Positions 12,104 through 21,840 of a DNA stretch of 64,000 bases are shown piece by piece. The translations under genes and the position numbers were made by a program. The notes under the pieces are model-generated. The model was given only the letters and a program-made list of their open reading frames with translations. It did no database searches and was not told the origin of the DNA. Every line of letters begins with the position of its first letter. Positions within the stretch are counted from its first letter, which is position 1. This DNA is from Pseudomonadota bacterium (GTDB taxonomy: Bacteria > Myxococcota > Myxococcia > Myxococcales > Myxococcaceae): positions 1 through 64,000 of the forward strand of contig JAFAFL010000151.1 in NCBI GenBank assembly GCA_023423535.1. The letters run 5' to 3'.

Positions 12104-13733
12104 TCGGCGGAGGCTCGGCGCTCTCCGCGTAGGGACCGGCCGGCGCGTTGAACGCGCTCCAGGTGTCGTACTGCGAGAGGTAGGTGGAGGCGAACACCGA
12201 GTGCCCCGCCGCGCCCACGCTGCGCCCGTGCTCTATGCGCGCCTTGATCCGCGACATCTGGAAGCTGTTCATGTCCAGCGCGTGCATGCCCGCGATGATC
12301 GGCCGGCCGTTCGAGCCCGCCATGAACACGCCGAGGTGCGTCGCCCAGTCGGTGCAGCCGGTGCCGAGGTCCCAGTAGATCATCGGCGTCAGCGCATCGA
12401 TGAGGCCGCGCTTCATCCACGCGATCGAGTCCTGGTAGTAGTTCGCGTAGCCCTGCGAGGTGCCACAGCCGGGGAGCTGCTTGTAGATGCCCCACACCGA
12501 GGCGGACATCACCGCGTTGGGCCGCTTCAGCTTCATCAGCTCGTAGAGGTCGCCGACGAGCCCGTTGACCTGCTCACGCTGCCAGTCCTCCCAGGTGGGG
12601 CGCTCGCTCTGCGGGATGGCGTTGTAGGCCGCGAGGCTCGCCGCATCGCGCGAGTACTGCGGCCCGGCGTAGCGCACGCGGTCGAGGTGCAGGCCGTCCA
12701 CCGCGTAGTTGTCGAGCAGCTCCGAGGCCACCGCGAGCAGGTGCGCCTTCACCGCCGGATTGCCGGGGGAGAACCAGTAGTACTCGCTGTCCGCGCTCTT
12801 GCCCTGCGCGTTGACCGCCATCCAGTCCGGGTTCGCTCGCAGCGCGTGCGTGGGCTGACCCGAGGGCGAGGCGGGCGGCAAGGTGCAGGAGTCGCTCTGG
12901 CCCGGCGTGGGTTGGCAGGTACAGGTGCCCGCCGAGGCGCATCCGGAGGGCGTGGTCCAGGCGCTGTACACGTTCCAGTACGCGTGGAGCTGGATGCCGC
13001 GCGCATGCGCCGTGTCGATCGCCACCTGCAGCGGGTCCCAGCCCGGATCCTTGCCCAGCGTCTGCGGTGAGGAGAGCCGCGCCGCCCAGGGCACCAGCTG
13101 CGACTTGTAGTAGGCGTCGCCCGCGCCGCGGATCTGGAAGTACACGACGTTGAAGCCCGAGTCCGCCGCGTCGTTGATCACCCGGACGACGTCGTTCTGG
13201 TTCGAGTAGGCGAAGCGAGTGACCCAGATCGCGCGGACCTCGTAGTTCTTGCCGGTGGAGGGATCGCCGACGGTGACCTCGATGCTGTCGGACGCGACGG
13301 TGCCGGTCTTCGCCTTGATGCTCGCGATGCCCTCCGCGACGCCCGTCACGCGCACGAGGTTCTCCGTCATCGAGAGCACCTCCACCGTGGCGATCCCCGA
13401 GGGCACGACCTCCCACTGCACCGTGCCGCTGACGTCTCCCTCGGTGCCGTCGCTGAAGCGCGCGGTCGCGGTGAGGCCGGAGACGCCGCCCACCTGCAGC
13501 GAGAGCTGCTTCGGCGTCAGCTCCAGGCTCTCGATGCGCCGGATGTGGGTGCCGCCGTCGGTGCCTCCGTCGGTGCCGGGGAGCGTTCCTGCGTCTTCGC
13601 CCCCGCTCGTCCCGCCCGCATCGTTGTCGCCAGAAGGGTCGGTGCCGCCGTCGCCGACGAGCGCAGGCGGCGTGCCGCAGGCGAGGAGGGCGGTCGTGAA
13701 GAGGAGCGGGAGAGAGGTCCGGACGCAAAGCAT
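12090..13733 (-). CDS. GHL10 family lipoprotein glycoside hydrolase with Big-type domain
   Basis: 547 residues: lipoprotein signal (ALLACG, Cys19), Asp/Gly-rich linker (GGTDGGTDGGT), a bacterial Ig-like Big2 domain (about 72-155, KQLSLQVGGVSGLTATARFSD), then a glycosyl hydrolase-like 10 domain (about 160-535). Diagnostic segments are VRAIWVTRFAY at its start, FNVVYFQIRGAGDAYYKS, RGIQLHAYWNVYSAW, NYAVDGLHLDRVRYAG and a late YWDLGTGCTDW. GHL10 (DUF187) enzymes are predicted to act on peptidoglycan or related glycans at the cell surface. Position on the envelope and a rigid Ig spacer fit that. It is convergent with the MAPEG gene (14-bp overlap). Confidence 0.88.
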   Translation of the reverse strand: MLCVRTSLPLLFTTALLACGTPPALVGDGGTDPSGDNDAGGTSGGEDAGTLPGTDGGTDGGTHIRRIESLELTPKQLSLQVGGVSGLTATARFSDGTEGDVSGTVQWEVVPSGIATVEVLSMTENLVRVTGVAEGIASIKAKTGTVASDSIEVTVGDPSTGKNYEVRAIWVTRFAYSNQNDVVRVINDAADSGFNVVYFQIRGAGDAYYKSQLVPWAARLSSPQTLGKDPGWDPLQVAIDTAHARGIQLHAYWNVYSAWTTPSGCASAGTCTCQPTPGQSDSCTLPPASPSGQPTHALRANPDWMAVNAQGKSADSEYYWFSPGNPAVKAHLLAVASELLDNYAVDGLHLDRVRYAGPQYSRDAASLAAYNAIPQSERPTWEDWQREQVNGLVGDLYELMKLKRPNAVMSASVWGIYKQLPGCGTSQGYANYYQDSIAWMKRGLIDALTPMIYWDLGTGCTDWATHLGVFMAGSNGRPIIAGMHALDMNSFQMSRIKARIEHGRSVGAAGHSVFASTYLSQYDTWSAFNAPAGPYAESAEPPPITWR

Positions 13734-13852
13734 CAGGCGATCATGTGCGGCAGCCGGGCAGGCGGCAAACGCGTGACCGGAAGCGCCGTCACGGCGTGGT
13801 GACAGCGCCCTGGGGAGCGGAAAGTCGCGTCCTCCCCGCGCGTGGAGTCCGT

Positions 13853-16800
13853 ATGCCTCGCCTCGCCCCGCACCGTCTCGTTCGTTCGCCCTCCGCCGCG
13901 CTCAGCCTGCTGCTGTTGGCCGGCGCCGTCAGTGGATGCACGTTGGCGACGCTGGACGATCCACGTCCCCGCTTCCAACTCTTCCTCGACCGCGGGGGTG
14001 GACTGGTGCCGCTCGGGTATTCCTCGGAGCCGGCCCGATTCGACTTCGGAGCGGTGGCGCCCGGAGCAGTGGCCGAGGCGAAGTTCGTGCTGATGAACGG
14101 CGGAGGCGAGCCCGGCGTCGTCGAAGCGGTGGTGCCGGTTGAGGGAGACGTAGGCACTTTTTCGGTCCCGTTCGCCGTTGGCACCCGGCTCGAGTACAGC
14201 GATCACGTTGACGCGACCGTCACCTTCACCGCCCCCGCGAGTCCCGGTGAGCTGCGTGCGCTGTTCCGGATCGACATGGACGGGCACCCAGATCGGTCCC
14301 TGGAGCTCGAGCTGACGGCGCGGGTTCCGGAAGTGTCCTGTCTGGGTGCGCAGTCGGTGAACTTCGGGGCGGTCGCGGTGGGGGATGTCGCCCGGCGAGT
14401 GGTGCCGCTCGAGAACCCGACGGACGAGCCGCTGACGGTGCACGTCGCCTTCGCGCCCGGAGGCAACGGTGGCCCGGCGCTTCGTGTCCACGCAGAGGGC
14501 CTGGAGGGCGACACGTTGCAGCTCGCGCCACACGCGACGGCCGAGCTGACGATCGAGTTCGCGCCCACGCACACGGGCACCGTGAGTTCCACGCTGCGGA
14601 TCGATCAGGGCATCCCGGGCTGCCAGGAGGCGAAGCTGGTGCTCCTCGCGCAGGCCGTCACCCAGGTGCTCTCGTGGTCGCCCGCCCACGTGGATTGCGG
14701 TTGGGTGCCGCCGGGCGAGACCTCAGCGAAGACGCTGACCCTCACCAACATCGGTGAGGTGGCCGTGCAGGTGTCGTCGCTGCGCTCGCAGAACATCAGC
14801 GAGTTCGGCGTGAGCGGTCCCACGCCGGGTGACAGCTTCGTCGTTCCCGCTCGGGGCTCCGCGGAGGTCACCGTGACCTGTACGCCGTCCGTGCTCGGGA
14901 CCAGGCTGACAATGGTGACGTTCCAGACGGACCTGCCCGCGCAGCCGGCCGGGCAGGTGCAGGTGCGCGTCATCGGCGGCGGTCCGGAGCTCCACGTCGA
15001 GCCGGAGGGGCTGCTCGACTTCCGCCGCGTGCCGCTCTTGACGGACGCCGGGCAGACACCTGCCGGCTCCGGCGCCTGGCGCACGTTGCGCGTGATGAAC
15101 GTGGGGACGGCGCCGGCGATACCGGACGTGCAGGCGAACCTCCGGCTGGGAACGCCGGATCCGGTGACCGGTGAGGCACACCCGCCCTTCTTCATGATCG
15201 AACCGCTCGACGCGAACGCGTCGGCGAACGAGCTCGAGGTCGTGATCCCCGCGACGTACGACCCGGTGAGCGGCCTGGCCGCGAAGGCCGGGGAGAACCA
15301 GGTGGAACTGCAGGTCGTCCTGCGTCCCGGCTCGGCGGGAGCGAAGCGCTACAAGCTCACGCTCTACTCCAACGACTTCGACGAGGGCGCGCTGGAGCTG
15401 ACGGTCACTGCCGAAGTGGTCGAGGCCACCTCCTGCCTCTTCTTCGTCGAGCCGATGCAGGGGGTGGGCTTCGGGACCATCGCGCCGCCGCGTCACGCGG
15501 AGGCGACCGTACGGCTGGTGAACGTGGGCACTCAGCCGGACGCCACGTGCTTCGTGAACGGCGTGCGCATCGCCGCAGGATCGGACGCGGCCTTCGCGCT
15601 CGCGCCCGGGCAGGCGGAGAGCTTCGAACTCGCGCCCGGTGAGTCCACGCTGCTCCGACTTCGCGCCACTGCCAACGGTTCGTCGCGGCAGGTGAACGGC
15701 GCGCTCGAGTTCTTCATCTCCTCACCCGCGCAGCCGAAGCAGACGGTCCCGCTCTACGCGACGGTGGGCACCGAGTGCCTCGTGTTCGCGCCGGACGTGC
15801 TCGACTTCGGCACGGTGAAGGCAGGCTGCGGTGCCGTGTCGCAGAAGGTGCGCATGTACAACGTCTGCGCTCAGCCGTTGTCCGTCCATGGCCTCTCGGT
15901 CTTCGGCACCGGCTTCGCGCTCGGCACGGTGCCGTCCATCCCGCCCTCGGGACTGACGATCTCGCCGATGCAGTCGCCGCAGGAAGTGACGGTCACCTTC
16001 ACGCCGGACGAGGAGGGCGCCTTCCGCGGTCAGCTCGCCGTGGCCGGCACCGGCTCGGGACAGAACGTCACCATGCTCCTTCAGCTCGAGGCGCGCGTGA
16101 CGGCCACCGGTGAGCACGTGGACACGTTCGAGCTCCCGGTGGATCCGAAGACCGACGTGCTGTTCGTGCTCGACGACTCCAGCTGCAGTCAGGGGTACTT
16201 CCAGTCCGTGGTGCAGAACTACGCCGCGCTGATGGCACCGGCCATCGCGCGCAACGTGGACTTCCACATGGGGGTCGTCACCGCGGACATGAACCTGCAG
16301 AGCGCGAGAGGACGGCTGACGTCCGGGCCGCAGCACCCGGAACGGATCCTCACCCCGGCGACGCCGAACCTCTTCTCGAAGTTCGCGGCCAAGTGGACGC
16401 CCACCGGCATGGGCAGCGCCATCGAGACCTGTCTCGGCGCGACCACCGCGGCCCTCTCCCCGCCGCTGACGAACGGCGACAACGCCGGCTTCCTGCGCGA
16501 AGACGCCACGTTGCGCGTGCTCTGCCTCACCGACGCACAAGACCAGTCCCCGATGCCCTGGACTGTGCACCTCGACGAGCTGTGGCGCGTCCGCGGCCAT
16601 GCGCGGAAGACGGACGTCTCCTTCAGCGCGATCGCCGGCTTCAACCCGAACCCGCCGGCCGGGTGCCCCTACGACACCGGCCCGGACGACGGCCGTTATG
16701 CCGGCATGGTCGCCTCCACCTTCGGCTTCCGGGACGAGATCTGCACGAGCGACTGGACGAAGACGGTGACGGACCTCGGCGAGCACCTCTTCGGGGCGGA

Positions 16801-17014
16801 GCGTCGCTTCTTTCTCGGGGCGAGGCGTGATCCGCTGCTGCCGGTGACGGTGGAGATCGACGGCGTGACGGTGCCCTCGCACGGCGCGGGCGGCGCGGCG
16901 ATCTGGACGCTGCACGCACAGCTGAACGGGGCCGACGTGGTGGAGTTCGCGAAGGGCTACGCGCCGCAGCCGGGGCAGACGCTGAAGCTGCGCTACGCCA
17001 CGCACTGCCCCTAG
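13853..17014 (+). CDS. HYDIN/choice-of-anchor repeat lipoprotein with C-terminal vWA-like domain
   Basis: 1,053 residues with lipobox AVSGC (Cys29). Residues about 45-740 are a series of seven or so Ig-like ASH/HYDIN repeats, each starting with a phrase like LDFGTVKAGC or VNFGAVAVGDV and continuing VRMYNVCAQPLSV. From about residue 763 a von Willebrand A-like domain follows: TDVLFVLDDSSCS holds a MIDAS-like DxSxS variant (DDSSC), and later segments include FHMGVVTADMN and LCLTDAQDQS. Such proteins are abundant in myxobacteria; the repeats act as spacers and the vWA domain as a ligand-binding head. The ATG at 13853 is chosen because the signal peptide begins there. Confidence 0.85.
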   Translation: MPRLAPHRLVRSPSAALSLLLLAGAVSGCTLATLDDPRPRFQLFLDRGGGLVPLGYSSEPARFDFGAVAPGAVAEAKFVLMNGGGEPGVVEAVVPVEGDVGTFSVPFAVGTRLEYSDHVDATVTFTAPASPGELRALFRIDMDGHPDRSLELELTARVPEVSCLGAQSVNFGAVAVGDVARRVVPLENPTDEPLTVHVAFAPGGNGGPALRVHAEGLEGDTLQLAPHATAELTIEFAPTHTGTVSSTLRIDQGIPGCQEAKLVLLAQAVTQVLSWSPAHVDCGWVPPGETSAKTLTLTNIGEVAVQVSSLRSQNISEFGVSGPTPGDSFVVPARGSAEVTVTCTPSVLGTRLTMVTFQTDLPAQPAGQVQVRVIGGGPELHVEPEGLLDFRRVPLLTDAGQTPAGSGAWRTLRVMNVGTAPAIPDVQANLRLGTPDPVTGEAHPPFFMIEPLDANASANELEVVIPATYDPVSGLAAKAGENQVELQVVLRPGSAGAKRYKLTLYSNDFDEGALELTVTAEVVEATSCLFFVEPMQGVGFGTIAPPRHAEATVRLVNVGTQPDATCFVNGVRIAAGSDAAFALAPGQAESFELAPGESTLLRLRATANGSSRQVNGALEFFISSPAQPKQTVPLYATVGTECLVFAPDVLDFGTVKAGCGAVSQKVRMYNVCAQPLSVHGLSVFGTGFALGTVPSIPPSGLTISPMQSPQEVTVTFTPDEEGAFRGQLAVAGTGSGQNVTMLLQLEARVTATGEHVDTFELPVDPKTDVLFVLDDSSCSQGYFQSVVQNYAALMAPAIARNVDFHMGVVTADMNLQSARGRLTSGPQHPERILTPATPNLFSKFAAKWTPTGMGSAIETCLGATTAALSPPLTNGDNAGFLREDATLRVLCLTDAQDQSPMPWTVHLDELWRVRGHARKTDVSFSAIAGFNPNPPAGCPYDTGPDDGRYAGMVASTFGFRDEICTSDWTKTVTDLGEHLFGAERRFFLGARRDPLLPVTVEIDGVTVPSHGAGGAAIWTLHAQLNGADVVEFAKGYAPQPGQTLKLRYATHCP

Positions 17015-17481
17015 TTCACCGCGGGGCTGCTCCCGTTCTCCCACGGGAGCTTGCTCAGCTTCACCACGCCGTCGCAGCGGGCGCAGGCGTTCCCCTCGGC
17101 GTCGAAGATCGTGCAGCGCGAGAAGATCGTCGAGGCTCCGGCCTGATCGATCGTCGCCTCCGCCCAGAGGTGCGGCCCGCGCACCGGACGCATGAAGCTC
17201 ATGGAGAGCTGCACGGTGGCGCTGCGCCGCGTGGGGTCGATCAGCGCGGGCGTGCAGCCGATGGCGAGGTCGAAGATCGCCGAAAGCACGCCGCCGTTCA
17301 CCGCGTCCGTCCCCAGCCCGCCGAGGTGTTCTCGCTTCACCGGGTCGAGCGTGACGCGCACCTTCGTGCCCTCCGGGAAGCTCAGGCGCAGGCCGAAGTG
17401 GCGCATGGCCGCGCTCTGGTTGAACTCCTCCGCATAGCGGGCGAGCGCGTCGTGCGAAGGGGAGGGCGGCGGCTGAGTCAT
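17011..17481 (-). CDS. PaaI family hotdog thioesterase
   Basis: 156 residues, typical for the family. The hotdog signature is NGGVLSAIFDLAIGC (central helix with Asn-Gly and Asp) followed by TVQLSMSFMRPVRGPHLWAEA and a final strand VRCTIFDAEGNACARCDGV-like. These enzymes hydrolyse acyl- or phenylacyl-CoA thioesters. It lies alone on the minus strand between the HYDIN-repeat gene (4-bp convergent overlap) and the divergent helicase gene, 40 bp away. The substrate is not predictable. Confidence 0.87.
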   Translation of the reverse strand: MTQPPPSPSHDALARYAEEFNQSAAMRHFGLRLSFPEGTKVRVTLDPVKREHLGGLGTDAVNGGVLSAIFDLAIGCTPALIDPTRRSATVQLSMSFMRPVRGPHLWAEATIDQAGASTIFSRCTIFDAEGNACARCDGVVKLSKLPWENGSSPAVN

Positions 17482-17521
17482 GGGTTCTCCCTTACTTCAT
17501 CTGCGGTAGAAGGACCGCGCC

Positions 17522-19819
17522 TTGGACGAGCTGCTCGACGACCTCAATCCGCCCCAGAAAGAAGCGGTGCTGCACGACCGCGGACCGATGCTCGTGCTCT
17601 CCGGCGCGGGCTCCGGCAAGACGCGCGTCATCACCCGGCGCGTGGCGTATCTCGTGCGCGAGCGGGAGGTGCAGCCGTGGCGCATCCTCGCGGTGACCTT
17701 CACCAACAAGGCCGCGCGCGAGATGCGGGAGCGCCTGCAGGCACTGCTCGGCGAGCAGGCGCGGGACCTCGTGGTCTCCACCTTCCACAGCTCCAGCGCG
17801 ATGATCCTCCGACGCGAGGCCGAGCGCGCCGGGCTCTCGCGCTCCTTCGTCATCTACGACGACGCGGATCAGATCGCCCTCGTGAAGCGGGCTGCGCGCG
17901 AGGCGGGCATCGATCTCTCCAACGTCTCACCCCGCGAACTGCTCTCGCGCATCGACCGCTGGAAGAACGCGGCGAAGACGCCGGAGGACGTGCAGGTCGC
18001 CAACGACGACTACCGGGGCATCACCGCGCTGCGCGTTTACCGCAGCTACCAACGCATGCTCCGCGCGGCGAACGCGGTGGACTTCGGCGACCTGCTGCTC
18101 CTGCTGGTGGACCTGCTGCGCAAGAACCCGGACGTCCGCCGCCACTACCAGAACCGCTTCGAGTACGTGCTGGTGGACGAGTTCCAGGACACGAACCCGG
18201 TCCAGTACGAGCTGTTGCAGCTGCTCGCCCCCGCGCCCTCCGCGAACCTCTGCGTGGTCGGCGACGACGACCAGTCCATCTACCGGTGGCGCGGCGCGGA
18301 CGTGGGCAACATCCTCGGCTTCCCGCAGCTCTACGCGGACGCGAAGGTGGTGAAGCTCGAGCAGAACTACCGCAGCGACCAGACGATCCTCGACGCGGCC
18401 TACGCGGTCATCCGGCGCAACGCGCGGCGCATGGACAAGCGGCTCTGGTCGGAACGTCCGCGCGGCGAGCCGCTGCAGCTGCTCATCCTCCGCGACGAGC
18501 GCAGCGAGGCCCAGGAGGTCGCGCGCCGCATCCGGCAGATTCGTCAAGAGGGCTTGACCGAGCCGGGACAGATCGCGGTCTTCTACCGGACCCACGCCCA
18601 GAGCCGCGTGCTCGAGGAGGCGCTGCGGCTCGAGCGCGTGCCCTACACGCTCGTCAACGGGCGCTCCTTCTACGAGCGCGCGGAGGTGAAGGACGCGGCC
18701 TCCTATCTGCGCCTGATGGTGAACCCGCGCTCGGACGCGGACCTCCTGCGCATCATCAACACGCCGACGCGCGGCATCGGCGACACCACGGTGGAGCGGC
18801 TGGCGGACTGGGCGAACCAGTCGGAGAAGAGCCTCTTCGAGGCGCTGGCGGACGCGAGCGAGCTCACCACGCTGCAGAACGCGGCGAAGAAGCGGCTGGC
18901 GGCCTTCCGCGAGCTGCTCGAGCTCCTGGTGGACATCGGCCGGCAGGCACCGGACGCGGCCACCGCGGTGCAGCAGATGCTCGATGCGACCGGGCTCGTG
19001 CGCGCGTTCGAGGAGGAGGGGACGGACGAAGCCACCACCCGAGCGGAGAACCTTCGCGAGTTCTATGGCGCCGCCCAGCAGTTCGATCTCGATCGGGCGG
19101 CCGCGCCCGCGCCGGGACCGGAGGCGCTGGAGGTGGAGGTGCCGCCGGTGCAGGCGTTCCTCGAGCAGGTGAGCCTCGTGGGCGACGCGGACCAGGAGGT
19201 CGGCGAGGGCAAGGTGGCGCTGATGACGCTGCACGCGGCGAAGGGCCTCGAGTTCGACTGCGTGTTCCTCACCGGCATGGAGGAGAACGTCTTCCCGCAC
19301 TCGCGCGCGCTGAACGAGGACGCGGACGAGGGGGAGATGGATGAGGAGCGGCGCCTCTGTTACGTCGGCTTCACCCGCGCGCGCCGCAGGCTCTTCCTCT
19401 CGCTGGCGCAGTCGCGCGCGCTCTTCGGCGAATTGAAGTTCAACGCGCCCTCCCGCTTCATCCGCGAGGTGCCGAAGGAGCTCTTCGCCTTTGCCGACGA
19501 CGGCGACGGCAGCGATGCGCACGACCGCGACGAGCGGCTCGCCAACGCCGGCCGCCCGATGTTCGTGCCCCCGGTGAAGCGCCGCGCGCGCGCCGAAGAC
19601 GAGGGCCCCACGGTCGATCGCTCCTACGACCAGAGCACCCACTACGAGGGCGAGGACTCGGGCCGTCCGCTCATCGGGCTGCGCGTCCGCCACGCGCAGT
19701 TCGGAGACGGCAAGGTCGTGGCGGTGGACGGCAACGGACCGAACGCGAAGCTCACCGTGACCTTCCCCAACGTGGGCCTCAAGCGCGTCATCGCGCGGTT
19801 CCTCACGCCGCTCGGTTAG
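17522..19819 (+). CDS. UvrD/PcrA-type superfamily 1 DNA helicase
   Basis: 765 residues, full length for UvrD/PcrA. Motifs in order: Q motif NPPQKEAV (9-16), Walker A GAGSGKT (28-34), Walker B LVDEFQDTNP, motif III GDDDQSIYRWRGA, motif IV YRTHAQSR, motif V VALMTLHAAKGLEFDCVF, motif VI RRLCYVGFTRA. The extreme C-terminus (RPLIGLRVRHAQFGDGKVVA) is the Tudor-like RNA-polymerase-binding module typical of PcrA. The enzyme unwinds DNA 3' to 5' in mismatch and excision repair and during replication-transcription conflict. The start is TTG at 17522, supported by AGAAGGA 10 bases upstream; no ATG lies near. It has single-gene context. Confidence 0.93.
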   Translation: MDELLDDLNPPQKEAVLHDRGPMLVLSGAGSGKTRVITRRVAYLVREREVQPWRILAVTFTNKAAREMRERLQALLGEQARDLVVSTFHSSSAMILRREAERAGLSRSFVIYDDADQIALVKRAAREAGIDLSNVSPRELLSRIDRWKNAAKTPEDVQVANDDYRGITALRVYRSYQRMLRAANAVDFGDLLLLLVDLLRKNPDVRRHYQNRFEYVLVDEFQDTNPVQYELLQLLAPAPSANLCVVGDDDQSIYRWRGADVGNILGFPQLYADAKVVKLEQNYRSDQTILDAAYAVIRRNARRMDKRLWSERPRGEPLQLLILRDERSEAQEVARRIRQIRQEGLTEPGQIAVFYRTHAQSRVLEEALRLERVPYTLVNGRSFYERAEVKDAASYLRLMVNPRSDADLLRIINTPTRGIGDTTVERLADWANQSEKSLFEALADASELTTLQNAAKKRLAAFRELLELLVDIGRQAPDAATAVQQMLDATGLVRAFEEEGTDEATTRAENLREFYGAAQQFDLDRAAAPAPGPEALEVEVPPVQAFLEQVSLVGDADQEVGEGKVALMTLHAAKGLEFDCVFLTGMEENVFPHSRALNEDADEGEMDEERRLCYVGFTRARRRLFLSLAQSRALFGELKFNAPSRFIREVPKELFAFADDGDGSDAHDRDERLANAGRPMFVPPVKRRARAEDEGPTVDRSYDQSTHYEGEDSGRPLIGLRVRHAQFGDGKVVAVDGNGPNAKLTVTFPNVGLKRVIARFLTPLG

Positions 19820-19834
19820 GCGCGTCAGGCCAGC

Positions 19835-21811
19835 TCAGTGCAGCGCCGGCTCGTCAGGGCCGGTGTCCTGAGCCGAAGCGGGAGCAGAAGCCGGTGGCGG
19901 CGCGCGCGGCACGTCGTCCTCTGCCGTCTCCTCCCGACCGACCACGCTCCGCGCGAGCTCCCGCGACAGCGTCACGGTGAAGGTGGAGCCCTCGCCGCGG
20001 CGGCTCTGGAGCGTGACCTCTCCCTGCAGGCGCCGCGCGAGCTGGCGCACCACCCACAGGCCGAGCCCGAGCCCGCCGTGTGAATGCACCGGCACCGCGC
20101 GCTCGAAGGGCTCGAAAGCGCGGAGCTCGTCGAGCGGATCGATGCCCACGCCCTCGTCGTGGACCGTCAGCCGCACCCCGTCCCCTTCGCCGAAGACCGT
20201 CAACGTCACCGGCTGCCCCTCTCCGAACTTGAGCGCGTTGGAGATGAGCTGGTGCAGCAGCTGGACGAGCAGCGGCCGATCCCACAGCCCCACGAGCTGC
20301 CCGCCTTCGGCCTCGCCCAGCAGCGTCACCGTCAGCGGCGTGCCGGCGGCGGCGAACGAGGGCTCGTGATGCGTCACCACCTCACGCACAGCCTCGACGA
20401 GATCCACGGGCTCCAGCGCCAGCGGCCTCAGCTCCTCGGTGATGGCGCGCGACTCGAGCAGGCTCTCCACCAGCTGCGTCAGCCGCCACACCTGCCGGTC
20501 CGCCGACTCCACGGTCTGCTGCACCATCGGCTGCGGGATCAGCCTTTCGCTCTCCGCCACGTGCCGCAGCCGCTGGAGGTGGAGCTTGAAGGTGGTCAGC
20601 GGACCCTTCAGCTCGTGCGCGACCATGCTGATGAACTCCTCGCGCGAGCGCGTGCTCTCCTCGAAGGCAGAGGCCATGGCGTCGAACGCAGCGGTCACGC
20701 GGCCCAGCTCGCTCGGCGCCGCCCCCACGTGCGTGCGCGCGCCCAGCTCTCCGCGCCCGAGCAGTGCCGCGGCCCGCTCCAGCTGCCGCAGCGGCCGGAG
20801 GATCCACGCGTACACGATCGCCAACAGCGCCGCGGCCGCGAGCAGCCCCACGCCCCAGAGCAGGAGCAGCGCGTTTCGCAGCTCGCGTTCGGGTCCCGCG
20901 AGCACCGACTCGGTCGGCATGGTGAGCGCAATGTACGCCGGCCGGTCGAGCTGCTCCCTGCCCACGCTGGTGAAGGCCCACAGGTGGTCGCTTCCGCGCC
21001 ACGGCATGCGCAGGAGGCCCTCGTCGCTCTTCAGGCTGCGGGTCATCAGCTCCGTCCCGGCGATGCTCGTGCCCACCCAGCGCTCGGGGTTGGGGTAGCT
21101 GGCGATGATGGTGCCCGCCTCGTCCCACGCGAGCACCACCGCCTCCTTCGGTACGTCCACCCTGCGCGCGTAGCCATCGAGCCAGGAGATGTCGAGCGCG
21201 AGCACCGTCACCGCCCGCAGCTCGCCGCGCTCGAGCACCGGCTGGGAGAAGTGGATCGCCGCGCGCCCGGTGAGCCGGTCCACCGCGAAGTTGCCGGAGG
21301 CGATGCGCCGCTGTTGCAGCGTCTCCTGGAAGTAGTCCCGGTCGGCGATGGAGAGCTCGCCCGGGAACGGATGCGACGCGCAGCGCACGCGCCCGCTGAG
21401 GTCCGCCACCGCGATGCTCATCACCGCGGTCTCCTGCTCCTGCATCTCCCACAGGAACGCGCCGCACTCCTCCGGCGGCCCGAGGAGCTGGTCGGAGGTG
21501 GAGACCACGCGCAGGAGCATCTGGACCCGGCCGAGCAGCTCCTCGTCCTCTTGGGACACGCGCTCCACGAGGGAGAGCAGCTCGCGTTCGAGGTGCGCCT
21601 GCACCCGCCGGCGTTCGCGCACGTGCGCGCGGACGAGCAGCGCGGTGGACACGAGCCCGCCCACGAGGAGCACCGCCATCAAGCGGGCGCCGAGCGGCAC
21701 ACCGTGCCACCGCAACCGCCAGCGCTGCGCCCTCAGCCTCTTCTGCACCCGCGGCCTCTCGCGCCGGAAGGTGCCCACCGCCCCTCTGCGCGGCACGAAG
21801 CGGGCCCTCAC
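19835..21811 (-). CDS. Membrane sensor histidine kinase (Cache, HAMP, HisKA, HATPase)
   Basis: 658 residues. A basic N-terminus leads into TM1 (about 43-62), an extracytoplasmic double-Cache-like sensor (63-310, with LSIADRDYFQETLQQRRIASG), TM2 (312-336), HAMP (337-388), HisKA with phospho-acceptor His399 in MVAHELKGPLT, and HATPase_c (N box Asn525, DEGVGI 552-557, GLGLGLW). The tail is Pro/Ala-rich. The start shown is GTG at 21811; the exact start is uncertain because no clear RBS is visible. The gene lies 29 bp downstream of the PQQ-propeller lipoprotein gene on the same strand, so the two are probably cotranscribed. No cognate response regulator is adjacent. Confidence 0.88.
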   Translation of the reverse strand: MRARFVPRRGAVGTFRRERPRVQKRLRAQRWRLRWHGVPLGARLMAVLLVGGLVSTALLVRAHVRERRRVQAHLERELLSLVERVSQEDEELLGRVQMLLRVVSTSDQLLGPPEECGAFLWEMQEQETAVMSIAVADLSGRVRCASHPFPGELSIADRDYFQETLQQRRIASGNFAVDRLTGRAAIHFSQPVLERGELRAVTVLALDISWLDGYARRVDVPKEAVVLAWDEAGTIIASYPNPERWVGTSIAGTELMTRSLKSDEGLLRMPWRGSDHLWAFTSVGREQLDRPAYIALTMPTESVLAGPERELRNALLLLWGVGLLAAAALLAIVYAWILRPLRQLERAAALLGRGELGARTHVGAAPSELGRVTAAFDAMASAFEESTRSREEFISMVAHELKGPLTTFKLHLQRLRHVAESERLIPQPMVQQTVESADRQVWRLTQLVESLLESRAITEELRPLALEPVDLVEAVREVVTHHEPSFAAAGTPLTVTLLGEAEGGQLVGLWDRPLLVQLLHQLISNALKFGEGQPVTLTVFGEGDGVRLTVHDEGVGIDPLDELRAFEPFERAVPVHSHGGLGLGLWVVRQLARRLQGEVTLQSRRGEGSTFTVTLSRELARSVVGREETAEDDVPRAPPPASAPASAQDTGPDEPALH

Positions 21812-21840
21812 CCCGCGGGGAGGCTTTCAATGCTTCATGC

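Noticed and set aside
17011..17014. 4-bp overlap of the HYDIN-repeat gene and the thioesterase gene as a coupling signal
   Set aside because: The genes are convergent, so the overlap has no translational meaning; similar small overlaps occur throughout the window.
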